Shown here: positions 1 through 8,518 of the stretch, one piece after another
Layout of the letters: each line of letters begins with the position of its first letter
Numbering within the stretch: the stretch's first letter is position 1
From: Hymenobacter sp. 15J16-1T3B
GTDB lineage: Bacteria; Bacteroidota; Bacteroidia; Cytophagales; Hymenobacteraceae
Direction: 5' to 3'
NCBI RefSeq assembly: GCF_020711235.1
Contig: NZ_JAJFAV010000022.1
Coordinates: 1 to 64,000, forward strand
Length of the DNA: 64,000 nt
The notes under the pieces: generated by a model
What the model was told of the DNA's origin: nothing
Seen by the model: the letters and a program-made list of their open reading frames with translations, nothing else
Database searches by the model: none
Program-made: the position numbers and the translations under genes

Positions 1-201
1 GTGCGGCGGCGCCGCCTCGTAGCCGGGTTGCCCGGGGCCGATGCGGCCATGATGACGTGGATGCACCAGTAGCCGGAGCCCGACCTCGCGCAGCTGACCG
101 CGCACCAGTACGAGGACTTCTGGGCCGCCGAAGCCGCGGAGCTGCGCGCCCTCGACCGGCAGATGAGCCAGGCCCTGGACTCGGCCCGCGCCGTGCGCTG
201 A
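1..201 (+). pseudogene. 3' end of an unrecognised gene with an in-frame stop
   Basis: Frame 1 is open from the window edge to a TAG at 70-72 (after the residues MMTWMHQ), then open again to a TGA at 199-201. The second segment (PEPDLAQLTAHQYEDFWAAE and onward) is acidic and hydrophilic with normal-looking composition, unlike the arginine-rich alternative frame. No start codon suits the short segment, so I read it as the C-terminus of a longer protein interrupted by TAG. A CAG-to-TAG change would explain it. The perfect palindrome beginning 11 bases after the TGA supports a true gene end here. The family is not recognised. Alternatives are a gene ending at 72 followed by noncoding DNA, or a sequencing error. 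Confidence 0.3.
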
Positions 202-211
202 ACCCAGCCCA

Positions 212-261
212 CCAAACGCAACGAGCCGCTTCCTGCGCAGGAAGCGGCTCGTTGCGTTTGG
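212..261. terminator. bidirectional terminator, perfect 50-base palindrome
   Basis: Two 25-base arms are exactly complementary about the axis 236/237. The element lies between the stop of the upstream + strand frame (201) and the stop of the convergent superoxide dismutase gene (275), which is where a shared intrinsic terminator is expected. There is no long T tract on either side. Confidence 0.7.
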
Positions 262-274
262 CGGCAACACCGGC

Positions 275-1024
275 TTAGCCTTTCAGAGCCGCGTCGTAAC
301 GCTTGCCGGCTTCCGACCAGTTCACCACGTTCCAGAAGGCGGCCACGTAGTCGGGGCGCTTGTTCTGGTACTTGAGGTAGTAGGCGTGCTCCCACACGTC
401 GAGGCCGATGAGCGGGGTGCCGCGCTGAATGCCGGCCACGTCCATCAGCGGGTTGTCCTGGTTGGGGGTGCTGGTAATGGCCAGCTTGCCGGCTTTGGCG
501 TCGTGAATCAGCCAGGCCCAGCCCGAGCCGAAGCGGCCGGTGGCGGCTTTGGTGAATTCCTCCTTGAACTTGTCGAAGGAGCCGAAGTCTTTGGTAATGG
601 CCGCGGCCAGCGTACCGGTGGGCTGCCCGCCGCCCTTCTGGGCCAGCAGCTGCCAGAAGAAGGAGTGGTTCCAGTGGCCGCCGGCGTTGTTGCGGATGGC
701 GTCGGGCTGCTTGCTGGCCGAGGCCAGCAGCTGGGCCAGGCTCATTTTCTCCTCCGGCTTGCCCGCCACGGCTTCGTTCAGCTTCGAAACGTAGGTTTTG
801 TGGTGCGCGTCGTGGTGGATTTCCATCGTCCGCGCGTCAATGTGCGGCTCCAGGGCATTGAAGGCGTAGGGCAGCGGCGGCAGCGTGAAGGGGCCGTCGG
901 CCATGGGCAGGGCGCGGGCTTCGCGCAGCAGCTTTTCCTCGTGAGCGGCGGCCAGCACGGCCGGGCTGATGACGGCGCCGACCACGGCCAGCAAGCTGTT
1001 TTTCAGAAAATCTCGCTTCAGCAT
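275..1024 (-). CDS. sodA: exported Mn-type superoxide dismutase
   Basis: This is a 249-aa Fe/Mn-family superoxide dismutase that converts superoxide to oxygen and hydrogen peroxide. The metal ligands are visible as H70 ([12 protein letters not shown]), H120 ([10 protein letters not shown]), D209 and H213 (DVWEHAYY). The GG before the second ligand region and Q189 (PNQDNPL) are the pattern of manganese rather than iron enzymes. Family members are usually about 200 aa and cytosolic. The additional 40 N-terminal residues here hold a basic start and a hydrophobic stretch ([17 protein letters not shown]), so the enzyme is probably sent to the periplasm. The gene stands alone and ends against a strong palindromic terminator. 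Family assignment is certain; location and metal are inferred. Confidence 0.95.
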   Translation of the reverse strand: MLKRDFLKNSLLAVVGAVISPAVLAAAHEEKLLREARALPMADGPFTLPPLPYAFNALEPHIDARTMEIHHDAHHKTYVSKLNEAVAGKPEEKMSLAQLLASASKQPDAIRNNAGGHWNHSFFWQLLAQKGGGQPTGTLAAAITKDFGSFDKFKEEFTKAATGRFGSGWAWLIHDAKAGKLAITSTPNQDNPLMDVAGIQRGTPLIGLDVWEHAYYLKYQNKRPDYVAAFWNVVNWSEAGKRYDAALKG

Positions 1025-1075
1025 AGCGGTGAACTAGTGAGAGGATGAATGGGGAGAGCCGGCGGCAAATAAGCC

Positions 1076-1099
1076 AGAAAACCCGGAATTGCCGGGCTT
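1076..1099 (-). terminator. intrinsic terminator after the RecE-like gene
   Basis: Read on the - strand, a hairpin (AGCCCGG, loop CAATT, CCGGGTT) starts right after the TAA at 1099-1101 and is followed by a TTTTCT tract. It ends the nuclease gene upstream of sodA. Confidence 0.65.
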
Positions 1100-1851
1100 T
1101 ATTCGGCCGGCGCGGGCGCGGGGTCATCCTCCTGCTCGGGCGGGGTGTGGCCCAGCTCCACCACCACGTCGCGCACGGCGGGGTCGAGGTAGTCGGGCAG
1201 CTTCGCCGGGTCGAGCAGGCGCAGCAGGCGCAGGTACTTGGCGCGGCCTTCTTCGAGCATGTGCGGGGGCACTTCGAACACGAAGAGGTGATGGGGCGGC
1301 TGCTTTTGCACGCCCACGAGGATAAACCGGTCGGCGCGCAGCGCGTCGAGGTAGAAGGCGGCCTGCCGGTCGTAGTCGTAGCCCGTGCACTGGGCCACGA
1401 AGTGGTGGTAGTCGCGGGCCAGGGTCGTTTTAAAGTCGATGACGGTGTAGGGCTGCCCGGGCACGTCGACCACCAAGTCGGCGCGCAGCTTGCACATGGT
1501 GCCGGTGATGGGCTCGGTGAAAATGCAGCTGGGTTCGGCCACGCCGTTGTCGAGCAACTCGCGCAAATCGTCGCGCAGGCGCACGCCCTCCACCAGCCAC
1601 CACACCAGCGTGTCGTTGACGGCCGGGTAAGCGGGCACGTATTGATCAGGCTCGAGCAGGGCGGTGTGGAACGCGGTGCCGAAGCTCAGGGCCGACGAGC
1701 CGCTGGATTCGCGCCGCGGGCGGCCGTTGAGCGCGTCGCGCAGCCGCGAGAGGTCCGAGTTGGCAATGGCGGGCAGGGCGCGGTAGTCGTCGTAGGAAAG
1801 GCGCAGCAGATCGGGGCGGCGCCAGGGAGCGGGCGGGGTGGTGTCGGACAT
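1099..1851 (-). CDS. PD-(D/E)XK nuclease, RecE/exonuclease VIII-like
   Basis: The 250-aa protein resembles the nuclease domain of exodeoxyribonuclease VIII and related phage exonucleases. Visible features in order are the N-terminal SYDDYRALPAIANSDLSRL block, SFGTAFHTALLEP with its conserved His, an acidic residue in KLRADLVVD, the DFKT motif (D-x-K) and YDRQAAFYLDAL. These fit a metal-dependent 5'-3' DNA exonuclease used in phage recombination. A TTG at 1863 would add four residues, but the ATG at 1851 (MSDTTPP) is preferred. No partner annealing protein (RecT/Beta) is next to it. With the dNMP-kinase-like gene nearby it looks like a phage remnant, although a domesticated repair nuclease is possible. 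Confidence 0.75.
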   Translation of the reverse strand: MSDTTPPAPWRRPDLLRLSYDDYRALPAIANSDLSRLRDALNGRPRRESSGSSALSFGTAFHTALLEPDQYVPAYPAVNDTLVWWLVEGVRLRDDLRELLDNGVAEPSCIFTEPITGTMCKLRADLVVDVPGQPYTVIDFKTTLARDYHHFVAQCTGYDYDRQAAFYLDALRADRFILVGVQKQPPHHLFVFEVPPHMLEEGRAKYLRLLRLLDPAKLPDYLDPAVRDVVVELGHTPPEQEDDPAPAPAE

Positions 1852-1989
1852 AGCGTAGCGCAATGTACTACGGCGGGAGCGGCCGGGTTGTTGAGCGGCG
1901 CGGCGTCGCCCGGGCGGGCGACGTGGCCTTGGCGCGCGCCGACGCCGGGCCGTAGCGAGATTCGGCTTCTGGAATGCTCCCCGCGGCGC

Positions 1990-2307
1990 TTACCGTTCGG
2001 GCGCCGCGGGCGGCAAGGGAGGCTGTTTGTTCGGGAATTCGATGGGCCGGAAGCGCCCACTGCCGAGCCCCAGGCACAGTGGCGCAACCACCAGCGCCGC
2101 GCTCCACCAGGTCAGGTCCTCGTAGCAAAACAGGCCAAGCAACGCCAGAACCCCGGCCAGCAGGCACCCCAGCATCCGCTGCGCCCGGGACTTGCGCTGG
2201 AGCAGCCACCACCACAGCCCCGCGTACAGCCAGAACGCCAGGAGGCCCAGCAGCCACAGCCCAAATTCGACGGGCGAGGTTTCGTTCAACAGAAGCGCGA
2301 CTAGCAT
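1990..2307 (-). CDS. small integral membrane protein, unknown function
   Basis: This 105-aa protein has three or four hydrophobic segments (FGLWLLGLLAFWLYAGLWWW, then MLGCLLAGVLALLGLF, then AALVVAPLCLGLGSG) and a proline-rich soluble tail (PPLPPAAPER). It matches no family I recognise. It reads in the same direction as the RecE-like gene, 138 bases upstream of it. Coding is supported by the coherent membrane topology, not by homology. Confidence 0.5.
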   Translation of the reverse strand: MLVALLLNETSPVEFGLWLLGLLAFWLYAGLWWWLLQRKSRAQRMLGCLLAGVLALLGLFCYEDLTWWSAALVVAPLCLGLGSGRFRPIEFPNKQPPLPPAAPER

Positions 2308-2460
2308 GGAACAAGCGAACAGGCAACGGCGGGATGCCGTTATTTGCGGGGTAATACGGCGAAGTAAGGACAGTTTTCGACTCCGCCGCGGCGCTTGGGC
2401 CGCGGCGGGGCCGGCGGCGTCCGCTTCGGGCCGGCTACCGCGCCATTAATTTTTTTCTCC

Positions 2461-3015
2461 ATGATTCAGCTCATCGGCCTGGCCGGCCGCCGCGGCAGCG
2501 GCAAAGACACCGTCGCCCGTCTCGTACAAGAACTCCAGCCCGCGCGCCACTGGCAGATTCGCTCCTTCGGCGACGCCATCAAGGGCGTGTGCGCGGTGCT
2601 CTCGGGCGAGTCGACGGCGCCGTACTACACCCAGCCGGGCAAGGCCGAGCTGGTGCCGACCTACGGCCTGACGCGCGGCGAGCTGCTGCAGCAAGTGGGC
2701 GCGGCCCTGCGCGCCTGGCGCGGCCCGGTGTGGATTGAGGCCCTGCTGGCCGGCCTGCCCACCGACCGCCCCGTCATCGTGGCCGACCTGCGCTTTCCCG
2801 ACGAGGCAGACACGCTGCGGGCCCGCGGCGCGCTGATCTGGCGCGTGGAGGGCGACCCGCTGCGGCAGCGCGGCGACGGCACCCGCGACGACAACCACCC
2901 CTCGGAAACCGCCCTCGACCACTACGCGCCCTACGACGCGGTGCTGCGCAACGACGGCTCGCTGGAAGAGCTGCGCGCCCAGGTTGAGCGGCTGCTGCGC
3001 GCGGCCGGCGCCTGA
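2461..3015 (+). CDS. P-loop deoxynucleoside monophosphate kinase-like protein
   Basis: The protein has 184 aa from the ATG at 2461; an upstream in-frame start at 2395 would add a non-conserved glycine/alanine stretch, so I reject it. It begins with a Walker A motif (GRRGSGKDTVARL), has VIVADLRFPDEADTLRA in the middle, and has a NHPSETALDHY block near the C-terminus. This layout is typical of phage-type dNMP kinases, which phosphorylate dNMPs to dNDPs. Those motifs (P-loop, D-x-RFP-[ND]EA, HPSE) are why I prefer this to a generic ATPase. It faces away from the RecE-like gene about 600 bases to its left. Substrate specificity cannot be read from the sequence. Confidence 0.75.
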   Translation: MIQLIGLAGRRGSGKDTVARLVQELQPARHWQIRSFGDAIKGVCAVLSGESTAPYYTQPGKAELVPTYGLTRGELLQQVGAALRAWRGPVWIEALLAGLPTDRPVIVADLRFPDEADTLRARGALIWRVEGDPLRQRGDGTRDDNHPSETALDHYAPYDAVLRNDGSLEELRAQVERLLRAAGA

Positions 3016-3129
3016 GGTGCCGGCCGCGCTGCCCACGCCGGAACCACCGGCGGCGCGACCCGGCGGCCCGCGCTGCGTATAGCCGGGTAAGCGGGCCGGC
3101 GTGCACCACCCCCGGCCCGCGGGCTGCTT

Positions 3130-3711
3130 ATGCACAGGCTGCTGTCGTTTCTGCCGCTGCTGCTCGTCGGCTGCGGCGACTGTCAAGAGGTTCACCTCAC
3201 GCCCGAGGAGCGGGCGTGGTTTGCCGATTACCGGCCGGGCGCTACCCTCACCTTCCGCAGCAACCGCGGCGGCAGCGCCACCTTCACGGTGCTGCCGCGC
3301 CAGGAGTGGTACGAAAACACCAACTGCAACAAGCTGGAATCGGGGCCCTACCAGCCCATTTTCAGCCAGTTGGTGCTGCGCCCCGCCGTCAGCTACAGCG
3401 CGCAGTTCCGCGACTTCGTGCTCAACATCCGCAAGACCAACCCCGAACGCGCCGGCCTGCTCACGTTTAGCGCCGCCGGCCTCGACGGCACCACCGACGC
3501 GCTGCTCGGCAAGCCCACGGCCACCCTGCGGCAGCAGGCTTGCACGCTGAGCAGCGGCCAGAGCTACCCGGCGGCCTACGTGTTTCGGCAGGGCCAGAAC
3601 GCCACCGCCTACGGCAACAGCCGCGTGCGGGCCTTTTACTGGGACAAAGCCGCCGGCCTGATCCGCTACGAACTGGCCGACGGAGAAATATTTGACTTGG
3701 CCCCGCGCTAA
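3130..3711 (+). CDS. putative lipoprotein, unknown function
   Basis: The 193-aa protein has a lipoprotein signal (MHRLLSFLPLLLVGCG, lipobox LVGC, Cys15). The mature part looks beta-rich and contains two further cysteines (NTNCNK and QQACTLS) besides the CGDC near the lipid anchor. It probably sits at the periplasmic face of a membrane. No family recognised. It starts 114 bases after the kinase-like gene and is followed by about 280 bases in which I see no gene. Confidence 0.65.
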   Translation: MHRLLSFLPLLLVGCGDCQEVHLTPEERAWFADYRPGATLTFRSNRGGSATFTVLPRQEWYENTNCNKLESGPYQPIFSQLVLRPAVSYSAQFRDFVLNIRKTNPERAGLLTFSAAGLDGTTDALLGKPTATLRQQACTLSSGQSYPAAYVFRQGQNATAYGNSRVRAFYWDKAAGLIRYELADGEIFDLAPR

Positions 3712-3989
3712 GCTGTATCTTAAGGCTGAATGGCTTATCCCACCTGAAGCCAGGCACCGGCGCTTACCACTCGTGTGGACGCCGCTCTACCCAGCAACCC
3801 GCCACCGGCCAGCGCCGTTGGAGCGGGCGTTGGGCTCTGCTTCTGCCGCCGTTGCTTGGACTGCGGCCGCCGGTGCCCCTCGCCGTTTCGGGCGCCGTTC
3901 TCGCCTGCCGCCGTTTGCCGGAACCCCGTTCCTGATTCAGGTATGTCCCTTTCCGTTTCTGCCCCCGGGCACCCCACGCCGAAGTCGCC

Positions 3990-4370
3990 GTGCACCTGCC
4001 GGCCTTCGTGCGCGCCTTCCACCGCCAGCTCAGCACCGATGCGCTGCTGGCCCCGCTCTTTCCCACCACCCACCACCCACTGACGGCGCAGGAGTACCAG
4101 TTCTGGCACGACGTGCTGAGCGGCAGCTGCTACCTGGGCCGGCCGTTTCCGCGGCCGCAGGCGCCCGCGCACCTGCTGGCCGTGTACGAGCGGTGGCAGC
4201 TGCTGCTCGGCGCCACCCTCTACGCCCACCTGTCCCGCACCCAGGCCGCCGAAGCCCTGGCCCACGCCTCCAACGTGGCCGTGCTGCTGCAGCACCTGGC
4301 CCTGGGCCGCCCGACGCCGCCCCCGCCGGCTCCGCCGCGCCGCTACCCCGCCACCCGGCACTGGATTTAG
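3990..4370 (+). CDS. truncated-hemoglobin-like protein, 5' end uncertain
   Basis: From a GTG at 3990 the 126-aa frame resembles group III truncated hemoglobins: LPAFVRAFHRQLSTDALLAPLF (helices A/B), EYQFWHDVLSGSCYLGRPF (E helix), then HLLAVYERWQLLLGATL. Such proteins bind heme and handle oxygen or nitric oxide. The region between GRPF and ERW is shorter than usual, so only one histidine (PAHLL) can be the proximal ligand. The ATG expected for the family lies at 3943, in a different frame. The stretch HAEVAVHLPAF upstream of the GTG is in the right frame but has no start. A one-base indel around 3960-3972 would join them. This could be a pseudogene, a GTG start, or a sequence error. Confidence 0.5.
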   Translation: MHLPAFVRAFHRQLSTDALLAPLFPTTHHPLTAQEYQFWHDVLSGSCYLGRPFPRPQAPAHLLAVYERWQLLLGATLYAHLSRTQAAEALAHASNVAVLLQHLALGRPTPPPPAPPRRYPATRHWI

Positions 4371-4388
4371 TACCCGCGTGCCCGTCTC

Positions 4389-4446
4389 CGAACGCCAGAC
4401 CGCCCCGCCCCGACGTAGCAATCGGGACGGGGCGGTCTGGCGTTCC
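4389..4446. terminator. bidirectional terminator between convergent genes
   Basis: A 17-base perfect stem (4391-4407 with 4428-4444) is extended inward by a near match (CCCCGA/TCGGGA) around an 8-base loop. It lies between the hemoglobin-like gene (+) and the outer-membrane protein gene (-). Confidence 0.75.
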
Positions 4447-4464
4447 GGAGGGCGCCTGCGCGGC

Positions 4465-7323
4465 TTACTTGCCGAAACTGCGCACGTTGTAGCCGAAGCT
4501 GAGCATCAGGTAGCGGGTGAGCACGCGGCTGCGCACGTCTTCCAAATAAGTATCGGTGACGTTGCGCACCACGCTGCGGTTTTGCTTGAGCAGGTCGTAG
4601 GCCTGCAGTTTCAGCTCGCCTTGCTTGTTCTTAAACAGCTGCCGGGCCAGGGCTACGTTCCAGAGCGCCACGCCCTGGTTAAAGCCCGCCGAGCGGCCGG
4701 CGTAGCGCGTCAACCACAGGTCGGAGCTAATCGTCCAACGGCCGGGCAGCTGGTAAAACGCATCGGCTTCCAGCGTCTGCGTCCAGTAGGCGGTGTTTTG
4801 CTGGGGCAGCAGGGAGTAGCGCGCGTCGAGGTAGGTCACGTTCAGGTCGAGGCCGAATTCGAGCCGGTCGTTGAAAGCGGTATTCACGCTCAGCCCCTGG
4901 CCCAGGCTCCAGTTGCGGGCTTGGTTCCACTGCTCGTTCACCAGGCTGCGGCCCCGGGTGAAGCTGCCGTTGGTGCTCAGGTTCACGTTCAGCTTGTGCC
5001 AGCCCAGGCGCTGGCCCAGGGACAAAAACCCGTTCAGCGTGCGGTAGCCGTCGGCGTTGACGGGCCGGGTGGTTTGCACGCCTTGCGCGTCGAAGGAGGT
5101 GGCGGACACGATGCGGTCCTGCACTTGCGTGGCGCTGAGCAGGCCAAAAAGGCTGCGGTTGTTGACGGCGTTGAACTGCTGGTAGGTGGCCGTGAGCGTG
5201 TGCAGGTACTCGGGCCGCAAAAGCGGGTTGCCGCGGCGCACGAACAAAGGGTTGGTGTTGTCGGTGACGGGCTGCAGCTGGGTGGCCGAGGGCGCTTGCA
5301 GGCGGGTGCGGTAGTTCAGGCGCAGGGTGCGGCCGCGGGAGCCGTTCCAGGTAACCATAGCGTTGGGCAGCAGGGCCGGGTAGCGCCGCGTGAAGGCGGT
5401 GTCGCGGGTTTGGTTATGCACCCCGAGGCTGGCCTGCTGCCCATCGAGGCCCAGGGCGTAGCCGTAGCGCAGGCGGCGCGTCTGCCAAGTCAGGCCGGCG
5501 CGGTGCGTCAGAAACTGGCTGCTGAAGCGGTTGCTCAGCCCCGGGCTCGGCTGGTCGTAGGCGCCGGTGGTGGCGTCGTAGTCGGCCGCGGTGCGGCGGG
5601 CCCGGCTGCGCGAATCCGCCACGTTGTAGTGCAGCTCCAGCTTTTGCTGCAGGCTCAGCGGCTCCACGTAGGCCAGGTTCAGCGCCTGGGTGCGGGCGGG
5701 GTAGTCCTGGGCTATGCGCTGGTCGAGGCGGGTGCGGCGGGTCGCGCCGTCGGGGGCGAAGAAGGTGTTGTCGGCTTGGTTGAAGGCGGTGCCGTCCTGG
5801 TTGTTGAGCACCGCGCTCAGGTTGGCCGACAGCGTGCGGCCGGCCTTGGCAAACTTGCGCATCAGCAGCAGGTTGCCGTTGCCCCAGGCGCTGGCGGCCG
5901 TGGCCTCGTAGCGGCTTTGGCTTTGGTTGAGCGGCTGCGCGCCCAGGTCCGTTTGCTGGCTGACGTTGCGCCCCTGCTCACTCTTCTGCCACCACAGCGC
6001 CGGCGTGAAGCGCAGCGAGGTGAGCGAGTCGAGCTTGTAGTCGAGGCGGAAGTTGAGGCGCTGGCTCAGGGTGCGGCTGCGGGCCGAGGTCGATTGGTCC
6101 GTTACCAGCGCCGGCCCGGCGGCGTCGCCGGCGCGGCGGCCGGTGGCGGTTTCGCGGCGGCTCAGCTGCTCAGTGCGCACGGTGCTGCGCGCGGCCAAGT
6201 AGCTGGTAGCCACCTCGGCGCGCTTGCCCCAGGCGTCGCGGTAGTTCAGGCCGCCCGTCAGGCTTTCGGTGATGCTAGTGGGCTGGTTGTTACTGCCGCT
6301 CGCGCTGCTGCCACGCCCGCCGCCCTGCACCAGCATCGGCCCGCTGCCGGGCCCGCCCACGCCGCCGAAGCCGCCGGGCAGGCTGCTCGCGCCGGCGTTG
6401 GCACCGGGGCCGCTGCTCAGGTCGCCGGCCGCGGGCAGGCCGTTGTCCGAGAAGCCGAGCTGGTTGACGTTGTTGGCCTGCCCAAGCGCGGAAATCTGCC
6501 GGCCATTGTTGAAGCGGTTCAGGCCCAGCTGGGCGCGGTAGCGGCCGTCGGTGCCCACGCCCAGGCCCTCGGTGCCAAACCAGCCCTTGCGCTTGTCGCG
6601 CTTGGTCACCAGGTTGATGGTTTTTTGCTGCTGCCCGTCGTCGATGCCGCTGAACTGGGCCTGGTCGCTTTGCTGGTTGAACAGCTGCACCTGGTCGATG
6701 ATGTTGGCCGGCAGGTTGCGGGTGGCCACTTTGGGGTCGTCGCCGAAGAAGGGCTTGCCGTCGACGAGCACGCGCTGCACCGGCTGGCCCTGCGCCCGGA
6801 TGGTGCCGTCGCGGTCGACCTGCACGCCGGGCAGCTTCTTGAGCAGCTGCTCCACGGCGGCGTTGGGCTGGGTTTTGAAGGCGCGGGCGTTGAAGGCCAC
6901 CGTGTCGCCCTGCACCGACACCGGGGCGCGCTCCTGCGCCACCACCACCTCGCCCAGCGTCTGGCTGGTGGCCCGCAAGCGCACGGTGCCCAGCTCGGCC
7001 GCGGGCGCAGCGGCCGTGAGCTGCAGCGGCACCAAGCGGCTGCGGTAACCCAGGAACGTCAGCAGCAGCACGTAGCGGCCCGGGGCCACGCCGCGCAGCA
7101 CGAAGCGCCCGTCGCCGTCGGTGATGGTGAAGCTCAGGTAAGCCGAGTCGCGGGCCGCCAGCAAGGACACCGAGGCCTCGCGCAGCGCCTTGCCGCTGGC
7201 CGAGTCGGCTACGCTGCCGCGGATCTGGCCGGCGGGAACGGTCGGGCTTGAAGCGGCGGGTTGTTGGGCCCGGGCCATAGCCGCACCCAGGCTGAAAAGC
7301 AGAAGGAATAGAACGAAGCGCAT
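4465..7323 (-). CDS. TonB-dependent outer-membrane beta-barrel protein with carboxypeptidase-like N-domain
   Basis: The 952-aa protein has a signal peptide (to about residue 19, ARAQ), a carboxypeptidase-regulatory-like beta-sandwich (about 32-120, GQIRGSVADSASGKALREAS), a TonB-receptor plug-like region (about 120-235, including LKKLPGVQVDRDG and VQRVLVDGKPFFGDDP) and a long beta-barrel rich in aromatic strands. A glycine/serine-rich insert lies around residues 300-345. It belongs to the Bacteroidota outer membrane beta-barrel family related to TonB receptors, not to SusC, because no SusD neighbour is present and the plug lacks the SusC signature. The substrate is unknown. The GLPGLI gene 200 bases upstream on the same strand is a frequent partner of such barrels. 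Both face away from the two-component genes. Confidence 0.85.
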   Translation of the reverse strand: MRFVLFLLLFSLGAAMARAQQPAASSPTVPAGQIRGSVADSASGKALREASVSLLAARDSAYLSFTITDGDGRFVLRGVAPGRYVLLLTFLGYRSRLVPLQLTAAAPAAELGTVRLRATSQTLGEVVVAQERAPVSVQGDTVAFNARAFKTQPNAAVEQLLKKLPGVQVDRDGTIRAQGQPVQRVLVDGKPFFGDDPKVATRNLPANIIDQVQLFNQQSDQAQFSGIDDGQQQKTINLVTKRDKRKGWFGTEGLGVGTDGRYRAQLGLNRFNNGRQISALGQANNVNQLGFSDNGLPAAGDLSSGPGANAGASSLPGGFGGVGGPGSGPMLVQGGGRGSSASGSNNQPTSITESLTGGLNYRDAWGKRAEVATSYLAARSTVRTEQLSRRETATGRRAGDAAGPALVTDQSTSARSRTLSQRLNFRLDYKLDSLTSLRFTPALWWQKSEQGRNVSQQTDLGAQPLNQSQSRYEATAASAWGNGNLLLMRKFAKAGRTLSANLSAVLNNQDGTAFNQADNTFFAPDGATRRTRLDQRIAQDYPARTQALNLAYVEPLSLQQKLELHYNVADSRSRARRTAADYDATTGAYDQPSPGLSNRFSSQFLTHRAGLTWQTRRLRYGYALGLDGQQASLGVHNQTRDTAFTRRYPALLPNAMVTWNGSRGRTLRLNYRTRLQAPSATQLQPVTDNTNPLFVRRGNPLLRPEYLHTLTATYQQFNAVNNRSLFGLLSATQVQDRIVSATSFDAQGVQTTRPVNADGYRTLNGFLSLGQRLGWHKLNVNLSTNGSFTRGRSLVNEQWNQARNWSLGQGLSVNTAFNDRLEFGLDLNVTYLDARYSLLPQQNTAYWTQTLEADAFYQLPGRWTISSDLWLTRYAGRSAGFNQGVALWNVALARQLFKNKQGELKLQAYDLLKQNRSVVRNVTDTYLEDVRSRVLTRYLMLSFGYNVRSFGK

Positions 7324-7337
7324 GAAAAACCTCCCCC

Positions 7338-7366
7338 CGCCCCCACTCCTTGCTGGAGAGGGGGGC
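7338..7366. repeat. CCTCC/GGAGAGGG-type hairpin repeat
   Basis: A C-rich arm and a G-rich arm (GGAGAGGGGGG) form a hairpin just upstream of the outer-membrane protein start. Similar hairpins occur at 29684-29712, 49955-49973 and 50072-50094, so it looks like one copy of a dispersed element. Confidence 0.45.
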
Positions 7367-7524
7367 CTGACGATTTAAGGGGGTGCGTCAGGGAGTTGAG
7401 CCTGATGGATTGGAGCAGCGGGCAGATGAGGCGCGGCGGCTGGCGCCGCTTGCCTGACAGCCGGTGGCGGGCGCCGTGCCGTTGCCGGGAATGGTGGCCG
7501 GCCGCGTCGCCGGCGCGGGGCGGC

Positions 7525-8367
7525 TTAGTTGCGGCCGCCGGGGGCACCGAAGTTGTCCATGGCGCGCTGCCGGAAGTCGGCGCGGGCCTTGTCGCGCAGG
7601 TCTTTCAGCTCCTCGGCCGATACTGGCTGGGCCTGGGCGCTGGGGCGCACCTCGGCTTCGGCCACGGCGGTTTTCAGGTCCACTTTGCTCGCCCGAAACT
7701 GCTCGTTGGCTCCTTCCACGGCCAGCACCACGCCGTGGTCGGGAGTCAGCTCGCGGATGGGCGAGTAGGTGAAGGGCAGCTCGGTGGTAATCCAGACGGT
7801 GTAGGTTTCCTTGCGGAAGGACACGGTGGCCTTGCGGCAGGTGTAGCCGGCAATTTTCTTGGTTTGCTCGGTTAGCTGCCAACCCTCGGCTTTGCCAATG
7901 GGCGCGTCGCTGCGGTAGGCGGTGGTCTTGTCGTCTTTCTTGAGGGTCAGCACGGTGGCGGCGCTGCGCTCCTTCAGGTTCAGGTAAGTCGTTTCCTCGA
8001 AGGGCCGGCCGAGGTTGGTGGTTTGGGGGGCGCGCCCGCCGCCGGGGCCACCGGGGCCACCCGGGCCGCCAGGCCCCTCGAGGGTGCGAATCATCAGGCC
8101 GCCGCCCTCCTGGGTTTCCTTCGCGTAGTCGCCAGCGAAGCTCAGCGTCTGGGCGAAGGTGCGCACGTCGGGAATGTCGGCCGGGAAGTCGGGGGAGCCG
8201 GGGCGCAGCTCCTGGCCGTTGACGACCACGCGCAGCTGGCTGGGGTCGATGCGGCGGGTGGCTTCGTAACTGATGCGGCCGGCCGCCTGGGCGTGCAGGT
8301 GCTGAAACGCGCTCAGGCCGGTGACGAGCAGCAGGGCGAGGAAGAGAATGGTAAGCAGGGCTTTCAT
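7525..8367 (-). CDS. GLPGLI family exported protein
   Basis: The 280-aa protein has an N-terminal signal (hydrophobic 3-20) and the C-terminal pattern of the GLPGLI family: KKIAGYTCRKATVSF, VWITTELPFTYSP (in the position of the name-giving motif), and GVVLAVEG. A collagen-like GPGGPGGPGGPGGG stretch sits at about residues 98-111. Family members are periplasmic or surface proteins of Bacteroidota with no proven biochemical activity, usually encoded beside TonB-linked barrels, as here. The ATG at 8367 directly precedes the signal peptide. It is transcribed divergently from the histidine kinase; the 151 bases between them hold the regulatory region for both. Confidence 0.8.
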   Translation of the reverse strand: MKALLTILFLALLLVTGLSAFQHLHAQAAGRISYEATRRIDPSQLRVVVNGQELRPGSPDFPADIPDVRTFAQTLSFAGDYAKETQEGGGLMIRTLEGPGGPGGPGGPGGGRAPQTTNLGRPFEETTYLNLKERSAATVLTLKKDDKTTAYRSDAPIGKAEGWQLTEQTKKIAGYTCRKATVSFRKETYTVWITTELPFTYSPIRELTPDHGVVLAVEGANEQFRASKVDLKTAVAEAEVRPSAQAQPVSAEELKDLRDKARADFRQRAMDNFGAPGGRN

Positions 8368-8518
8368 GACGTGGGGCTGTAGAGGGTTGGTTGACGCTCA
8401 CAAAGCACCGGCATCGGCCTGTAAAGCACTGTTATCTTGTGTTAAAGAGTGTTAACGGCCGCGCGCCGGCCCGGCCCGCGTCGTATTTTCGCCGCAGTAC
8501 TGCTCACCTCCCCCGCCC

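Noticed and set aside
98-111. The GPGGPGG stretch of the GLPGLI protein (residues 98-111; about 8035-8077 in the DNA) as a collagen-like functional domain
   Set aside because: Only about four short units; more likely a linker expanded by replication slippage.
57-278. A 73-codon frame at the left edge
   Set aside because: Arginine/proline-rich, and it runs through the terminator palindrome at 212-261; frame 1 looks more like protein.
4378-7251. A 957-codon open frame opposite the outer-membrane protein gene
   Set aside because: Low-complexity Val/Gly/Ala/Gln-rich translation with no motif; mirror of the real - strand gene.
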